Below are positions 53,361-62,498 of a stretch of 64,000 nt of DNA, piece by piece. A program made the position numbers and the translations under genes. The notes beneath the pieces are model-generated. The model saw nothing but the letters and a program-made list of their open reading frames with translations. It was not told the origin of the DNA and searched no databases. The stretch is from Niveispirillum sp048066115. GTDB lineage: Bacteria > Pseudomonadota > Alphaproteobacteria > Azospirillales > Azospirillaceae. How positions within the stretch are numbered: the first letter of the stretch is position 1; each line of letters opens with the position of its first letter. The DNA is taken from NCBI RefSeq assembly GCF_048066115.1, contig NZ_JBLTYX010000018.1, positions 1 through 64,000 on the forward strand, in the 5' to 3' direction.

Positions 53361-54029
53361 TCACATCCCCTCGAACTGGATCTCCCAGGGCTCGGCCGCC
53401 GCGTCACGCAGCCAGTCCTGCATGGCGGGCAGGGCATAGATCGCATCGATATAGGCGGCGGAGACGGGATCGACCGCCACCTGCCAGGTGCGCAGGCGCG
53501 TGGCGACGGGGGCGAACATGGCGTCGGCGATGCTGAACGCGCCGAACAGGAAGGGGCCGCCGGCACCGAATCGGGCGCGGCAATCGGTCCAGATGGCCAG
53601 CACCCGGTCGATATCCGCCTGGGCGGCGGCCACGCGATCGGGCCGGTCATGGCGCTTGAGCACATCCATGAACAGGTTCTTGCGCAGGTCGGGGAAACCG
53701 GAATGCATCTCCGCCGCCACGGCGCGGGCCACGGCACGGGTTCCCTGATCGGCGGGCCAGAGCTGCGCGTTGGGGAACAACTCGTTCACATATTCGCAGA
53801 CCGCCAGGCTGTCCCAGACCACCAGATCGCCATGACGCAGCGACGGGGCCTTGCCGCTGGGCGCGTGGGACAGCAGCGTCGCCTTGGTCTCCGGCTGGCG
53901 CAGCGGCACCACCACCTCCGTGAAACGTGCACCGGCATGGCGCAGGGCCAACCAGGGGCGCAGGGACCAGGAGGAATAGGCCTTGTTGCCCATCACCAGG
54001 GTAAGGGGGGCGGAGGGGATGTCGGACAT
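53361..54029 (-). CDS. Glutathione S-transferase family protein
   Basis: Starting at MSDIPSAPLTLVMGNKAYSSWSLRPWL gives 222 residues: a thioredoxin-like N-terminal domain with the active-site serine region YSSWSLRPWLAL and the cis-proline-like GKAPSLRHGDLVVWDSLAVCEYV glutathione site, then an all-helical domain. The N-terminal NKxYSSWS form is typical of the zeta/maleylacetoacetate-like and related classes. Cytosolic detoxification or isomerase role. Confidence 0.87.
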   Translation of the reverse strand: MSDIPSAPLTLVMGNKAYSSWSLRPWLALRHAGARFTEVVVPLRQPETKATLLSHAPSGKAPSLRHGDLVVWDSLAVCEYVNELFPNAQLWPADQGTRAVARAVAAEMHSGFPDLRKNLFMDVLKRHDRPDRVAAAQADIDRVLAIWTDCRARFGAGGPFLFGAFSIADAMFAPVATRLRTWQVAVDPVSAAYIDAIYALPAMQDWLRDAAAEPWEIQFEGM

Positions 54030-54163
54030 GGCAGCGCTCTGCTTCACCGTTGCGGAGTGGAGGGCGGGAGAGTAGGGCTGTTGGCGAACGACCGCAAAGC
54101 CCCAAACTTGCCTTCGGGACAATCGCGGCATCCAGCACAGCAATGCCAGAAGGACGATATTTC

Positions 54164-55549
54164 GTGACCGCCTATCTTCTGACCGCACAAGCCGCCGATA
54201 CCGTCACCATCACCCTGCTGAAGAAGGACGGGTTGGATGCCTGGCTGGCTGCCGCAGCACCTGTCGAGGCCGCCTGGGTGAAGCGCCTGGGCTTCAAGGC
54301 CGGGGCCGGTGCCACCGCCCTGGTGCCGGGTGCTGACGGGTCGCTGGCCCGTGTGCTGGTGGGCGTGGCGGATCGTATCGATATCTGGTCCCTGGCGGGC
54401 CTGCCGGGCAGCCTGCCGTCCGGGTCCTATGCGATCGAGACGGAGCTGGATGCGGATACCGCCACGGCGGTGGCCACGGGCTGGGTCCTGGCGACCTACC
54501 AGTTCACCCGTTACAAGAAGTCGGCCAAGGAATTCGCTGCCCTGGTGCTGCCGGCCAAGGCCGACCGGGCCGCCGTGGAGCGCTTTGCCAAGTCGGCCTT
54601 CCTGGTGCGCGATCTGGTGAACACCCCGTGCGAGGATATGGGGCCGCCGGAACTGGCGGCGGTGGCGGAGACGCTGGCGGCGGAGTTCGGGGCGAAGTTC
54701 AATGTCATCGTCGGCGACGACCTGCTGACCCAGAATTATCCGATGATCCATGCCGTGGGCCGCGCCGCCGCCCGTGCGCCTCGCCTGATCGAGCTGCGCT
54801 GGGGCGATGCGTCCCATCCGCTGGTGACGCTGGTCGGCAAGGGGGTCTGCTTCGACACCGGCGGGCTGGATATCAAGCCGGCATCCGGCATGCTGATGAT
54901 GAAGAAGGATATGGGCGGCGGGGCGCATGCCCTGGGCCTGGCGCGACTGATCATGGACGCCAAGCTGCCGGTGCGGCTGCGCGTGCTGGTCCCGGCCGTG
55001 GAGAATTCCATTGCCGGCAATGCCTTCCGCCCCATGGACATCATCCCCACCCGCAAGGGCCTGACGGTGGAGATCGGCAATACCGACGCCGAAGGCCGCC
55101 TGATCCTGTGCGACGCGCTGGCCGATGCCGATGCTGAGAAGCCGGCCCTGCTGCTGGATTTCGCCACGCTGACGGGGGCGGCACGGGTGGCGCTGGGCCC
55201 GGACCTTCCGGCCCTGTTCTCCAACAATGACGAGCTGGCGAACGACATCCTGGCAGCGGGTACGGCCAAGGACGATCCGCTGTGGCGCCTGCCGCTGTGG
55301 CAGGGCTATCGCAACCAGCTGGACAGCAAGATCGCCGACCTGAACAACGCGCCCGGCGGCGGCATGGCAGGCGCCATCACGGCGGCCCTCTACCTGGAGC
55401 AGTTCGTGTCCAAGGACACGGTCTGGGCCCATGTCGACCTGTTCTCCTGGAACCAGTCCAATCGTCCCGGCCGTCCGGAAGGGGGGGAGGCGATGACGCT
55501 GCGCGCCTTCTTCGACGTGATCGCTAGGCGTTTTGGTTCGAAACAGTAA
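54164..55549 (+). CDS. pepA: Leucyl aminopeptidase (M17 family)
   Basis: The GTG at 54164, nine bases after AGAAGGA, gives 461 residues; upstream in-frame ATG codons lack such a site. The C-terminal catalytic domain has the M17 metal and active-site motifs: VGKGVCFDTGGLDIKPASGM (first lysine and aspartates), MKKDMGGGAHALGLA, and NTDAEGRLILCD, the family signature. The N-terminal domain is shorter than in E. coli PepA, as in the YpdF-like/PepB-sized members. A two-zinc or manganese cytosolic peptidase. Confidence 0.9.
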   Translation: MTAYLLTAQAADTVTITLLKKDGLDAWLAAAAPVEAAWVKRLGFKAGAGATALVPGADGSLARVLVGVADRIDIWSLAGLPGSLPSGSYAIETELDADTATAVATGWVLATYQFTRYKKSAKEFAALVLPAKADRAAVERFAKSAFLVRDLVNTPCEDMGPPELAAVAETLAAEFGAKFNVIVGDDLLTQNYPMIHAVGRAAARAPRLIELRWGDASHPLVTLVGKGVCFDTGGLDIKPASGMLMMKKDMGGGAHALGLARLIMDAKLPVRLRVLVPAVENSIAGNAFRPMDIIPTRKGLTVEIGNTDAEGRLILCDALADADAEKPALLLDFATLTGAARVALGPDLPALFSNNDELANDILAAGTAKDDPLWRLPLWQGYRNQLDSKIADLNNAPGGGMAGAITAALYLEQFVSKDTVWAHVDLFSWNQSNRPGRPEGGEAMTLRAFFDVIARRFGSKQ

Positions 55550-55668
55550 CAATCCTTGCCAGTCCAGCCTTGCCGACAGGGTTAATCTTCGGCACACTCG
55601 GTTTCCGTGCCCGGCCGCGATTTCCGCGAAGCATCGGGCACGGGGACGCGGGTTTCGGGGGGCGGGGC

Positions 55669-56115
55669 ATGTCACGTAACCTTCAGGCGTTGCAGCTTTG
55701 GCGACGGGCCCTGGTGGCCAGCGTTCGCAAGGATGGGCCGGACCTGTCCGCGCGGCAGCTGGCGCTGCTGCTCACCGTCTTCCTGACGCCGCCGCCGCAT
55801 ACAGTGCGCGGACTGGCCGCGACCCTGAACGTGTCGAAACCCGCCATCACCCGCGCACTGGACCGGCTGGGCCGGCTGGGCTACATCAAGCGCAAGCGCG
55901 ATCAGGAGGATCGCCGTAACGTGCTGGTCCAGCGGACCGTGAAAGGGTCCGTGTTTCTGACCGAGTTCGGCCAGATGGTGATCGACGCGGAGAAGGCGCC
56001 CCAGAACGGCGACGAAGGCGGGGCCGTCGCGGACCCTGTCCTGGATGTCAGCGGCGTCGTGTCTCCCGTCATGGTGGACGGCGCCCGAACGGAAGCCCTG
56101 GCCCCATCGGCATGA
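55669..56115 (+). CDS. MarR-family winged-helix regulator
   Basis: From MSRNLQALQLWRRAL, after a GGGGGGCGGGG site, the protein has 148 residues. The winged helix is visible: SARQLALLLTVFLTPPPHTVRGLAATLNVSKPAITRALDRLGRLGYIKRKRDQEDRRNVLV, with the DxR wing typical of MarR, followed by a short C-terminal tail. Its stop overlaps the start of the NlpC/P60 gene, so they are coupled. Confidence 0.86.
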   Translation: MSRNLQALQLWRRALVASVRKDGPDLSARQLALLLTVFLTPPPHTVRGLAATLNVSKPAITRALDRLGRLGYIKRKRDQEDRRNVLVQRTVKGSVFLTEFGQMVIDAEKAPQNGDEGGAVADPVLDVSGVVSPVMVDGARTEALAPSA

Positions 56116-56966
56116 CCGACCAAGCAAAACCCGACCCCCGTATCCATCCCTATCGTGATGATCTGGCCGCCTCCTATCTGCGCGGCCGCGTGCAGGCCGC
56201 GCGGTTCATCGATGGCGTACCCTGCCAGGTCCGCAGCGGCTTCGTGGCATTGAAGGAGGAACCGTCCTTCGAGGCGCGGCAATCCACCGAACTGCTGCTG
56301 GGCGAAGGCTTCACCGTGCTGGACGAGCATGATGGCTGGGCCTGGGGCCAGAACGAGACCGACGGCTATGTCGGCTGGCTGCGGGTCGAGGCGCTGGAAG
56401 CCGACCTGACCGAGGCCACGCACAAGGTGACGGCGCTACGCACCTTCCTGCAGCCCGAAGCCGATCTGAAGCTGCCCTTCCTGGATGTGCTGCCCATGGG
56501 TGCCAGCGTCGTGGTGACGGGCGAGCAGGGCGACTGGCGGCAGGTGGAGGGCGGGGGCTGGCTGCATGCCCGCCACCTAGCGCCCGTGGACGCGCATGCC
56601 GCCGATTTCGTCGCCGTGGCGGAGCGGTTCGTGGGCACCCCCTATCTCTGGGGCGGGCGCACCAGCATCGGCATCGATTGTTCCGGCCTGGTGCAGGTGG
56701 CGCTGCTGGCGGCGGGGGCGGAATGCCTGCGCGACAGCGATCAGCAGGCGGCCTTGCTGGGAACGCTGATCTCCGCCGATGGCACCGGCGTGGAATATCG
56801 CCGGGGCGACCTGGTGTTCTTCCCCGGCCATGTCGGCATCATGACCGACGCCACCACCTTGCTGCACGCCAACGCCTTCCACATGCAGGTGGTGGCGGAG
56901 CCGCTGGCCGATGTGCTGGCGCGCGCGGGTGCCAAGGGCATCAATGCGGTGAAGCGTCTGGGATAG
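56112..56966 (+). CDS. NlpC/P60 (C40) peptidase with SH3-type domains
   Basis: A 284-residue protein with two N-terminal SH3-like domains (around 35-95 and 105-158) and a C40 peptidase domain from about 163. The catalytic Cys190 in IDCSGLVQ, His240 in FPGHVGIM and a third His252 in TTLLHANAFH are present. Such enzymes cut gamma-D-Glu-mDAP bonds in peptidoglycan stem peptides; the combination with SH3 domains resembles YkfC, which works on murein peptides. No obvious signal peptide, so recycling of cytosolic muropeptides with the neighbouring aminopeptidase is plausible. Confidence 0.88.
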   Translation: MTDQAKPDPRIHPYRDDLAASYLRGRVQAARFIDGVPCQVRSGFVALKEEPSFEARQSTELLLGEGFTVLDEHDGWAWGQNETDGYVGWLRVEALEADLTEATHKVTALRTFLQPEADLKLPFLDVLPMGASVVVTGEQGDWRQVEGGGWLHARHLAPVDAHAADFVAVAERFVGTPYLWGGRTSIGIDCSGLVQVALLAAGAECLRDSDQQAALLGTLISADGTGVEYRRGDLVFFPGHVGIMTDATTLLHANAFHMQVVAEPLADVLARAGAKGINAVKRLG

Positions 56967-57000
56967 GGTGTTGTTCAGGGTTTGTAGGCAGTTCCCTCAA

Positions 57001-57210
57001 TGCCTCCCCCGCGAAAGCGAGACCTCTGCGATACTCTTGGGCACCATCGTTGCCATTCTCACTACCGTCACCCCGGCGAAGGCCGGGGCCCAGATCGTAA
57101 AGCGAAGCGCTTGTCACCTGGGCCCCGGCCTTCGCCGGGGTGACGGTAGAGTTTGCTGAAACCCTCACGGCCCAGACTTTCGCACAGGTCTCGCTTTCGC
57201 GGGGGAGGCA
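57001..57210. repeat. Second palindromic repeat family, full copy
   Basis: Outer arms 57001-57025 and 57186-57210 are perfect over 25 bp. Inner arms 57062-57093 and 57118-57149 are perfect over 32 bp around a 24-base spacer shared with the copy at 35282-35375. The right shoulder AAACCCTCACGGCCCAGAC matches the copy at 24305-24420. It lies between the C40 peptidase and the giant octapeptide-repeat gene. Confidence 0.88.
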
Positions 57211-57257
57211 GGGAATGAGCATGTATCCCCAAATCTCAACAGATCCCGGGTGCCCCG

Positions 57258-60200
57258 CTATGCCAGCGCCTCGCTCAACGCGGTCTGCTGCTCCGTCGTC
57301 ATCGCGGCCTGTTGTGTGCCGGTGAAGGCGCGTAGCTGGGCCTCCGTCATCGAGTGGAACTGGTAGGGCACCAGCCCGGCGATCTGGGTATTGGTCAGGG
57401 CCGCCACCTGTCCCACCGTCACGCCCGTGAGTTGCAGCGCGCTCAACTGCCCGACCTGGGCCGGGGTCAGGTTGGCGAATTGCGTGGTGCTGAGCGCGCC
57501 GATCTGCGTGGAGGACAGCTGGGCGAACTGCGTCGTGGTCAGGGACTGCAATTGCGTGCCCGCCAGGTTGGCGATCTGGGTGGTCGACATGCCGCCCACC
57601 TGCGTCGGCGACAGGGCGGCGATCTGCTGGCTGCTGAGCGAGCGCAGCTGCACCCGCAACAGGGCGGACAGCTGCGTCCCCGACATGCCGGCCACCGCCG
57701 TGGTCGTCAGATCCTGGATCTGGGTCGTGGTCAGCGACTGGAGCTGCGTGGTGGACAGGCTGTTCACCTGCGTGGCCGACAGGGCGTTCATATGGCCGGT
57801 ACCCAGGCCCGACAGGGCGGTGGCGGGCACGGCACCCAGCCCTTCGGCCGTGACGGCCTGAAGCTGGGAGGGCAGCAGGGCCGCCATCTGGGTGGCGTTG
57901 AGATGGCTCATGAAGGTGGCGTTCAGGCCGCCCAGCTGGGTAGTGGACAGGCTGGAGAACTGGACGGCGGAAAGGGCCGCACCCTGCGTGGCGCTGAAAT
58001 CATTGAGACGGCTGGTGCTCAGCTGGCCCAGCTGGGTGGTGGACAGGGCCACGATCTGCGTCGTGGACAAGGCCGCGAACTGGGTGCTGGACAGCGACGT
58101 CAGCTGCGTGCCCGAGAGCCCCTGCACCTGCTGTGCGGTCAGCCCGGCGACGAAGCTGGCCGACAGGCCTTGGATCTGCGTGGCCGACAGGGCGGTCAGC
58201 TGGCCCGCCGACAGGTAGCCCGCCTGCGTGGCCGTCAGGCCCGACAGCTGCGTGCTGGCCAGCGTGGCCAGATCGGTGGTGGTCAGCGCCTGCAGCTGTG
58301 CCGCCGACAGGGTGGCCATCTGGGCGGCACTGAAGGAGGTGAGGCGGGAACCGGCCACGACCTCGAACTTGGCGGCACTGAGGGCCCCCATCTGGGCGGG
58401 CGTCAGCGCCGCGATCTGCTGCTGGGTCAATGCTGAGATCTGGGTGTCGCTGAGCCCGTTCAGCAGGCCGGACGACAGGCTGGAGATGACCGACGGCTGG
58501 ATGGCGGCGATCTGGCCGGTGGAGAGATTGCCGATCTGCTCGCTGTTGAAGGCGTTGACCTGCGCCGCCGTCAGCCCGGCCACCTGGGCATCGGTGAAAT
58601 AGGCCATGCGGTTGGCATGCAGGGCCGACAGCTGCGAGGGCGGAACATTCTTCAGCTGGGCCGCCGACAGGGAATGGAACTGCGCCTCCGTCATGCTGGA
58701 CAGCTGTCCGGAGCGCAGGCCGGCCGCGGCGGCCGTGCTGATGGCGGCGATCTGGGCGTTGCTGAGACGTTCGACCTGGGCGTCGGTCAGCACGCCGATA
58801 TGGTCGTCCGACAAGGCGGCGATCTGGGCCGTGGAGATCACGGGCAGCTGGCTCTCGTTCAGCATGGGGATGCTGACCGGGTCCAGCGCACCGAACTGGG
58901 CCGGGGACAGGGCCTGGATCTGCGCATTGGTCAGGGCGGCGACATGATCGGGACGCAGGGCTCCCATCTGGGCCGTGCTGAAGCCGGCGATCTGGGCCAC
59001 CGTCAGGCCGGATACCTGTTCTTCCGACAGGGCGCTGACCTGGTTTTCCGACAGGCCGGACAGCGATGCGGCCGGTATGGCGGCGATATGGGCCTGTGAC
59101 AGGGCGCCCAGCTGCTGCGGGCTGAGCACGGAAACCTGATCCTTGGTCAAGCCGGCCACCTGGGTCAGCGTCAGGCTGCCCACCCGCTCCGGCGTCAGGA
59201 AGTTCAACTGGTCGGCGGTCAGGCTCGCCACCTGTGCGGCCGTCATGCCGGACAGCAGTTCCTGGGGCAGGTTGTAGATCTGGTCCGGCGTCAGGCCGGC
59301 TACGGCGGCGGGCGACAGTTCGGTGAACTGGGTCACGGTCAGGTTGTTGATGGCACCGTCGGGCAGCACGCCGACCTGGTCGGGCTTCAGCCCGCGCAGC
59401 TGGGCCACCGAGAGGCTGGCGAACTGTTCCCCACCCAGCTTGGCGACGCGGTTCAGGCTGAGGCCGCCGATCTGGGTCGCGGTCATGCCGGAAAGCTGGG
59501 CGGGCGTGATCTCGCCGAAACGCTCGTCGCTCAGCGCATTCAGCTGTTCCACGGTCAGGCCGGCGATCTGGGCCGGGGTCAGGCTGGCGAACTGCTCGCC
59601 CGACAGTTCCCCGAAGAAGGTGGTGGTGGCGCCGGCCATGTGGGCGGGCGTCAGGGCCGCCAGCTGTGCCGGCGTCAGGGCACGGATCTGTTCCTCCGCC
59701 AGGCTGTTCAGCTGGCCCAGGGTCATGTTCTTGACCTGGGCGGTGGACAGGGTGGCGATCTGGTCGGGGGTCAGCTGGGTGATGCTGTCACCCGACAGCC
59801 CGGCCATCTGGGTCGTGGACAAGGCGGCCAGCTGTTCGGGCGACAGGGCCGCCAGCTGTTCGCCGTTCAGCGCGTTCAGCTGGGTGGTGGACAAGGCGGC
59901 CAGCTGCGCCCCGGTCAGGCCGGACACCTGCGACCCGGACAGCAGCGAAATCTGGTCGGTGCTCAGCCCCTTCACCTGGGCCGGGGCCAGCTGGGCCATT
60001 TGTTCCGGTGTCAGGGCGGTAATTTCTTCCGCCTGCAGAACCGCGATCTGGGTCGAGGTCATGCCCTTCAGCTGGGAGGCCGACAGGCTGGCGATCTGTT
60101 CCCCGGTCAGGGCGCTGATCTGGGTGACGGACATGGCGGCGATGCCGGTGGCCGACAGGCCGGCGACCTGCGTCACGCTGAGCGCCCCGATCTGGCCGTC

Positions 60201-62327
60201 GGTCAGGCCCTTCACCTGGGTCGTGGAGAAATTGGCGATCTGGTCGGGTGCCAGCGAGGCCAGCTGGTCCGGCGTCAGGGCCGACAGGGCGGCGGGCGTC
60301 AGGTTCCTCACCTGCTCGTTGGTCAGGCCGGCGATATGTTCGGGTGCCAGGCCGGAGATCTGCCCGTCATTCAGGGCCGCCATCTGGGTGGCCGTCAGAC
60401 CCACCAGCTGTTCGCCCGTCAGCCAGGAAAGCTGGGCGTTGCTGAGCCCGCCCAGGGCCGCAGGCGACAGGCTGGCCACCTGCGTGCGGGACAGGGAAGC
60501 GATCTGCGTTTCGTTCAAGGCCGCCGTCTGGGTGGCGCTCATCCCCTTCACCTGCGCCGCCGACAGGCCGCCCAGCATGGTGGTACCCAGGGTGGAGACC
60601 TGTTCGGGCGTCAGGGCGCCGACCTGGACGGAGGTGAGGTTGCGCAGCTGCGTCTGCGTCAGGCCGGCCAGCTGTTCGGGGCTCAGCGCCCCCATCTGCC
60701 CGGCCGACAGGGCCGCCATCTGCGCCGTGGTCAGCGCCTCCATCTGCGTGGTGGACAGATCGCTGAGGCGTTCGGCCGACAGGCCCTTGACCTGGGCGGG
60801 GCTCAGTGCCGCGATCTGCTTGGCCGACAAGGCGGCCATCTGTTCGCCCACCATGCCGTTGATCTGCGTCGTCGACAGGGCGCGCAGCTGTTCGGGCGTC
60901 AGGGCGGCGATCAGGCCGGAATCCAGGCCCGTGACCTGTTCGGGCGTCAGCGCCCCCACCTGGCCCGCCGACAGGGCCGCCATCTGGGTGCTGCTGAGGC
61001 TGCCCAGCCGCCCGTCGGGCAGGGCCTTGATCTGGGTGGCGGTCAGGGCCACCAGCTGGGCCTTGCCCAGGCCGGTGAACTGTTCCTCCGTCAGCAGCGA
61101 CATCTGCGTGACGGTCAGCGCCTTGATCTGGACCGACGTCAGGCCGTTCAGCTGGGTGGTGCTGAGGGCCGCCAGCTTCTCTTCCGTCAGGGTGGCGACC
61201 TTGCCCGCCGACAGGGTGGCCAACTGGGCCGTGGTCAATGCCGCCACCTGGTCGGCATTCAGGCCCGCGAACTGTTCATTGGTCAGCGCGCCGATCTGGG
61301 TGCCGTTCAGGCCCTTGATCTGGTCCGGTGTCAGGGTCGACAGCTTGTCGGCGGAGAACCATTTCATCTGCGAGGCGGTGAAGCCCGCCAGCTGGGCGGA
61401 GGACAGCGAGACCAGCTGCGCATCCGTCATCGCCCCGATCTGGGTCTGGGTCATGCCCTTGACCTGGGTCGTCGACAACTCGCCCATCTGTTCGCCCGAC
61501 AGGCTGGCGAACTGGTCCAGCGTCAAGGCGCCGACCTGGGCGGCCGTCAGTCCCTTCAACTGGCTGGACAGCAGGCCGGCGATGGCGTCGGGATGGATGC
61601 CCTTGATCTGCGCCGGCGTCAGGGCGCCGATCTGCGAGGCGGTGAAGCCCGACCATTGCACGGGCGTCAGCGCGTTCAGCTGGCTGGGCGTGAAGCTTTT
61701 CACCTGGTTGGCGGTCAGCGCGGAAATCTGGCTGGAGGAGAAGCGGGCCAGCGTATCGGTGTTGAGCGCCTTCAGCTGGGTCGGCGTCAGGCTCTTCAGC
61801 TTGGTATTGGAAATCGCGCCCAGCTGCGTTTCGCTGAGGCTGTTGAGCTGGTTGCCGGTCAGCACGGCAACCTGGCCCGCTGTCAGGGCGCCGATCTGGT
61901 CGGTGCTGAAATAGCCCATCTGGTCATTGCTGAGCGCCTTCAGCTGCGGGGCCGTGAAGGAAGCGACCTGGGCGGTGGACAGGGCGGCAATTTTTTCCGC
62001 GGAAAGAAGCGACACCTCGCGCGGGGTCATGCCGCGGATCTGGCTGAGCGACATGGCGGAGAAATCCTCCGCCTCCAGCGCGTTGAACTGGTCGTCGTTC
62101 AAGGCCGCCAGCTGTGCCGCGGTAAAACCGATCTGGCTGGAGGACAGGGCGCCGATCTGGCTGCTGGTCAGGCCGTGGATCTGCTTGACCGAGATGGCAC
62201 CGATCTGTGCCTTCGACAATTCGCCGATCTCGCCCAGGGAGAAGGAGCCGATCTGTTCAGCCGTCAGCGAGGCCATCGCCCGCAGGGGAATGTCACCGAC
62301 GGAGTTGTAGGAACTGATCGCAACCAT
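57258..62327 (-). CDS. Giant octapeptide-repeat protein
   Basis: The 1689-residue protein consists, from about residue 18 to the end, of roughly 208 octapeptides of the form [A/G]-L-[S/T]-x-x-Q-[I/V/L/M]-x, for example ALTPEQIA and GLSTTQVA. The S/T-x-x-Q spacing is an N-cap box, so each unit probably starts a short helix and the whole forms a regular solenoid. One unit near residue 69 has seven residues; a few, such as GATTTFFG, are degenerate. There is no signal peptide, membrane span or C-terminal anchor. At the DNA level the period is 24 bases. No function recognised; surface adhesin-like or structural roles are open. A chemotaxis receptor gene lies upstream, separated by a terminator. 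Confidence 0.86.
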   Translation of the reverse strand: MVAISSYNSVGDIPLRAMASLTAEQIGSFSLGEIGELSKAQIGAISVKQIHGLTSSQIGALSSSQIGFTAAQLAALNDDQFNALEAEDFSAMSLSQIRGMTPREVSLLSAEKIAALSTAQVASFTAPQLKALSNDQMGYFSTDQIGALTAGQVAVLTGNQLNSLSETQLGAISNTKLKSLTPTQLKALNTDTLARFSSSQISALTANQVKSFTPSQLNALTPVQWSGFTASQIGALTPAQIKGIHPDAIAGLLSSQLKGLTAAQVGALTLDQFASLSGEQMGELSTTQVKGMTQTQIGAMTDAQLVSLSSAQLAGFTASQMKWFSADKLSTLTPDQIKGLNGTQIGALTNEQFAGLNADQVAALTTAQLATLSAGKVATLTEEKLAALSTTQLNGLTSVQIKALTVTQMSLLTEEQFTGLGKAQLVALTATQIKALPDGRLGSLSSTQMAALSAGQVGALTPEQVTGLDSGLIAALTPEQLRALSTTQINGMVGEQMAALSAKQIAALSPAQVKGLSAERLSDLSTTQMEALTTAQMAALSAGQMGALSPEQLAGLTQTQLRNLTSVQVGALTPEQVSTLGTTMLGGLSAAQVKGMSATQTAALNETQIASLSRTQVASLSPAALGGLSNAQLSWLTGEQLVGLTATQMAALNDGQISGLAPEHIAGLTNEQVRNLTPAALSALTPDQLASLAPDQIANFSTTQVKGLTDGQIGALSVTQVAGLSATGIAAMSVTQISALTGEQIASLSASQLKGMTSTQIAVLQAEEITALTPEQMAQLAPAQVKGLSTDQISLLSGSQVSGLTGAQLAALSTTQLNALNGEQLAALSPEQLAALSTTQMAGLSGDSITQLTPDQIATLSTAQVKNMTLGQLNSLAEEQIRALTPAQLAALTPAHMAGATTTFFGELSGEQFASLTPAQIAGLTVEQLNALSDERFGEITPAQLSGMTATQIGGLSLNRVAKLGGEQFASLSVAQLRGLKPDQVGVLPDGAINNLTVTQFTELSPAAVAGLTPDQIYNLPQELLSGMTAAQVASLTADQLNFLTPERVGSLTLTQVAGLTKDQVSVLSPQQLGALSQAHIAAIPAASLSGLSENQVSALSEEQVSGLTVAQIAGFSTAQMGALRPDHVAALTNAQIQALSPAQFGALDPVSIPMLNESQLPVISTAQIAALSDDHIGVLTDAQVERLSNAQIAAISTAAAAGLRSGQLSSMTEAQFHSLSAAQLKNVPPSQLSALHANRMAYFTDAQVAGLTAAQVNAFNSEQIGNLSTGQIAAIQPSVISSLSSGLLNGLSDTQISALTQQQIAALTPAQMGALSAAKFEVVAGSRLTSFSAAQMATLSAAQLQALTTTDLATLASTQLSGLTATQAGYLSAGQLTALSATQIQGLSASFVAGLTAQQVQGLSGTQLTSLSSTQFAALSTTQIVALSTTQLGQLSTSRLNDFSATQGAALSAVQFSSLSTTQLGGLNATFMSHLNATQMAALLPSQLQAVTAEGLGAVPATALSGLGTGHMNALSATQVNSLSTTQLQSLTTTQIQDLTTTAVAGMSGTQLSALLRVQLRSLSSQQIAALSPTQVGGMSTTQIANLAGTQLQSLTTTQFAQLSSTQIGALSTTQFANLTPAQVGQLSALQLTGVTVGQVAALTNTQIAGLVPYQFHSMTEAQLRAFTGTQQAAMTTEQQTALSEALA

Positions 62328-62430
62328 GTTCTGGCTCTTTCGCTCATTGGGTTTCCAGCCGCGAAAACCTTATAAGCAAGAGCCGGGCCAACTTTCCGGC
62401 ATGTTCGTGGGAAAATTCTGCCGCATATGA

Positions 62431-62465
62431 AAACACCCCGCCGGCCGGGGCCCGGCGGGGTGTTT
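62431..62465 (-). terminator. Intrinsic terminator of the chemotaxis receptor gene
   Basis: Perfect 14-bp stem, arms 62431-62444 and 62452-62465, with TTTTC following on the minus strand. It isolates the receptor from the repeat-protein gene. Confidence 0.85.
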
Positions 62466-62498
62466 GGAAGGTTGGACAGATAAGGATAAGGAAGGGGA

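Noticed and set aside
57258..62327. CRISPR-like or tandem-satellite reading of the 24-base periodic region
   Set aside because: The repeats are neither identical nor separated by unique spacers, and the period is a multiple of three in an intact frame, so it is a coding repeat.
59323..62375. Two very long open frames (863 and 911 codons) antisense to the octapeptide gene
   Set aside because: The 24-base repeat period keeps all frames in register, so stops are absent by composition; the translations are low-complexity and match no known fold. The octapeptide frame has the start, ribosome context and structural logic.
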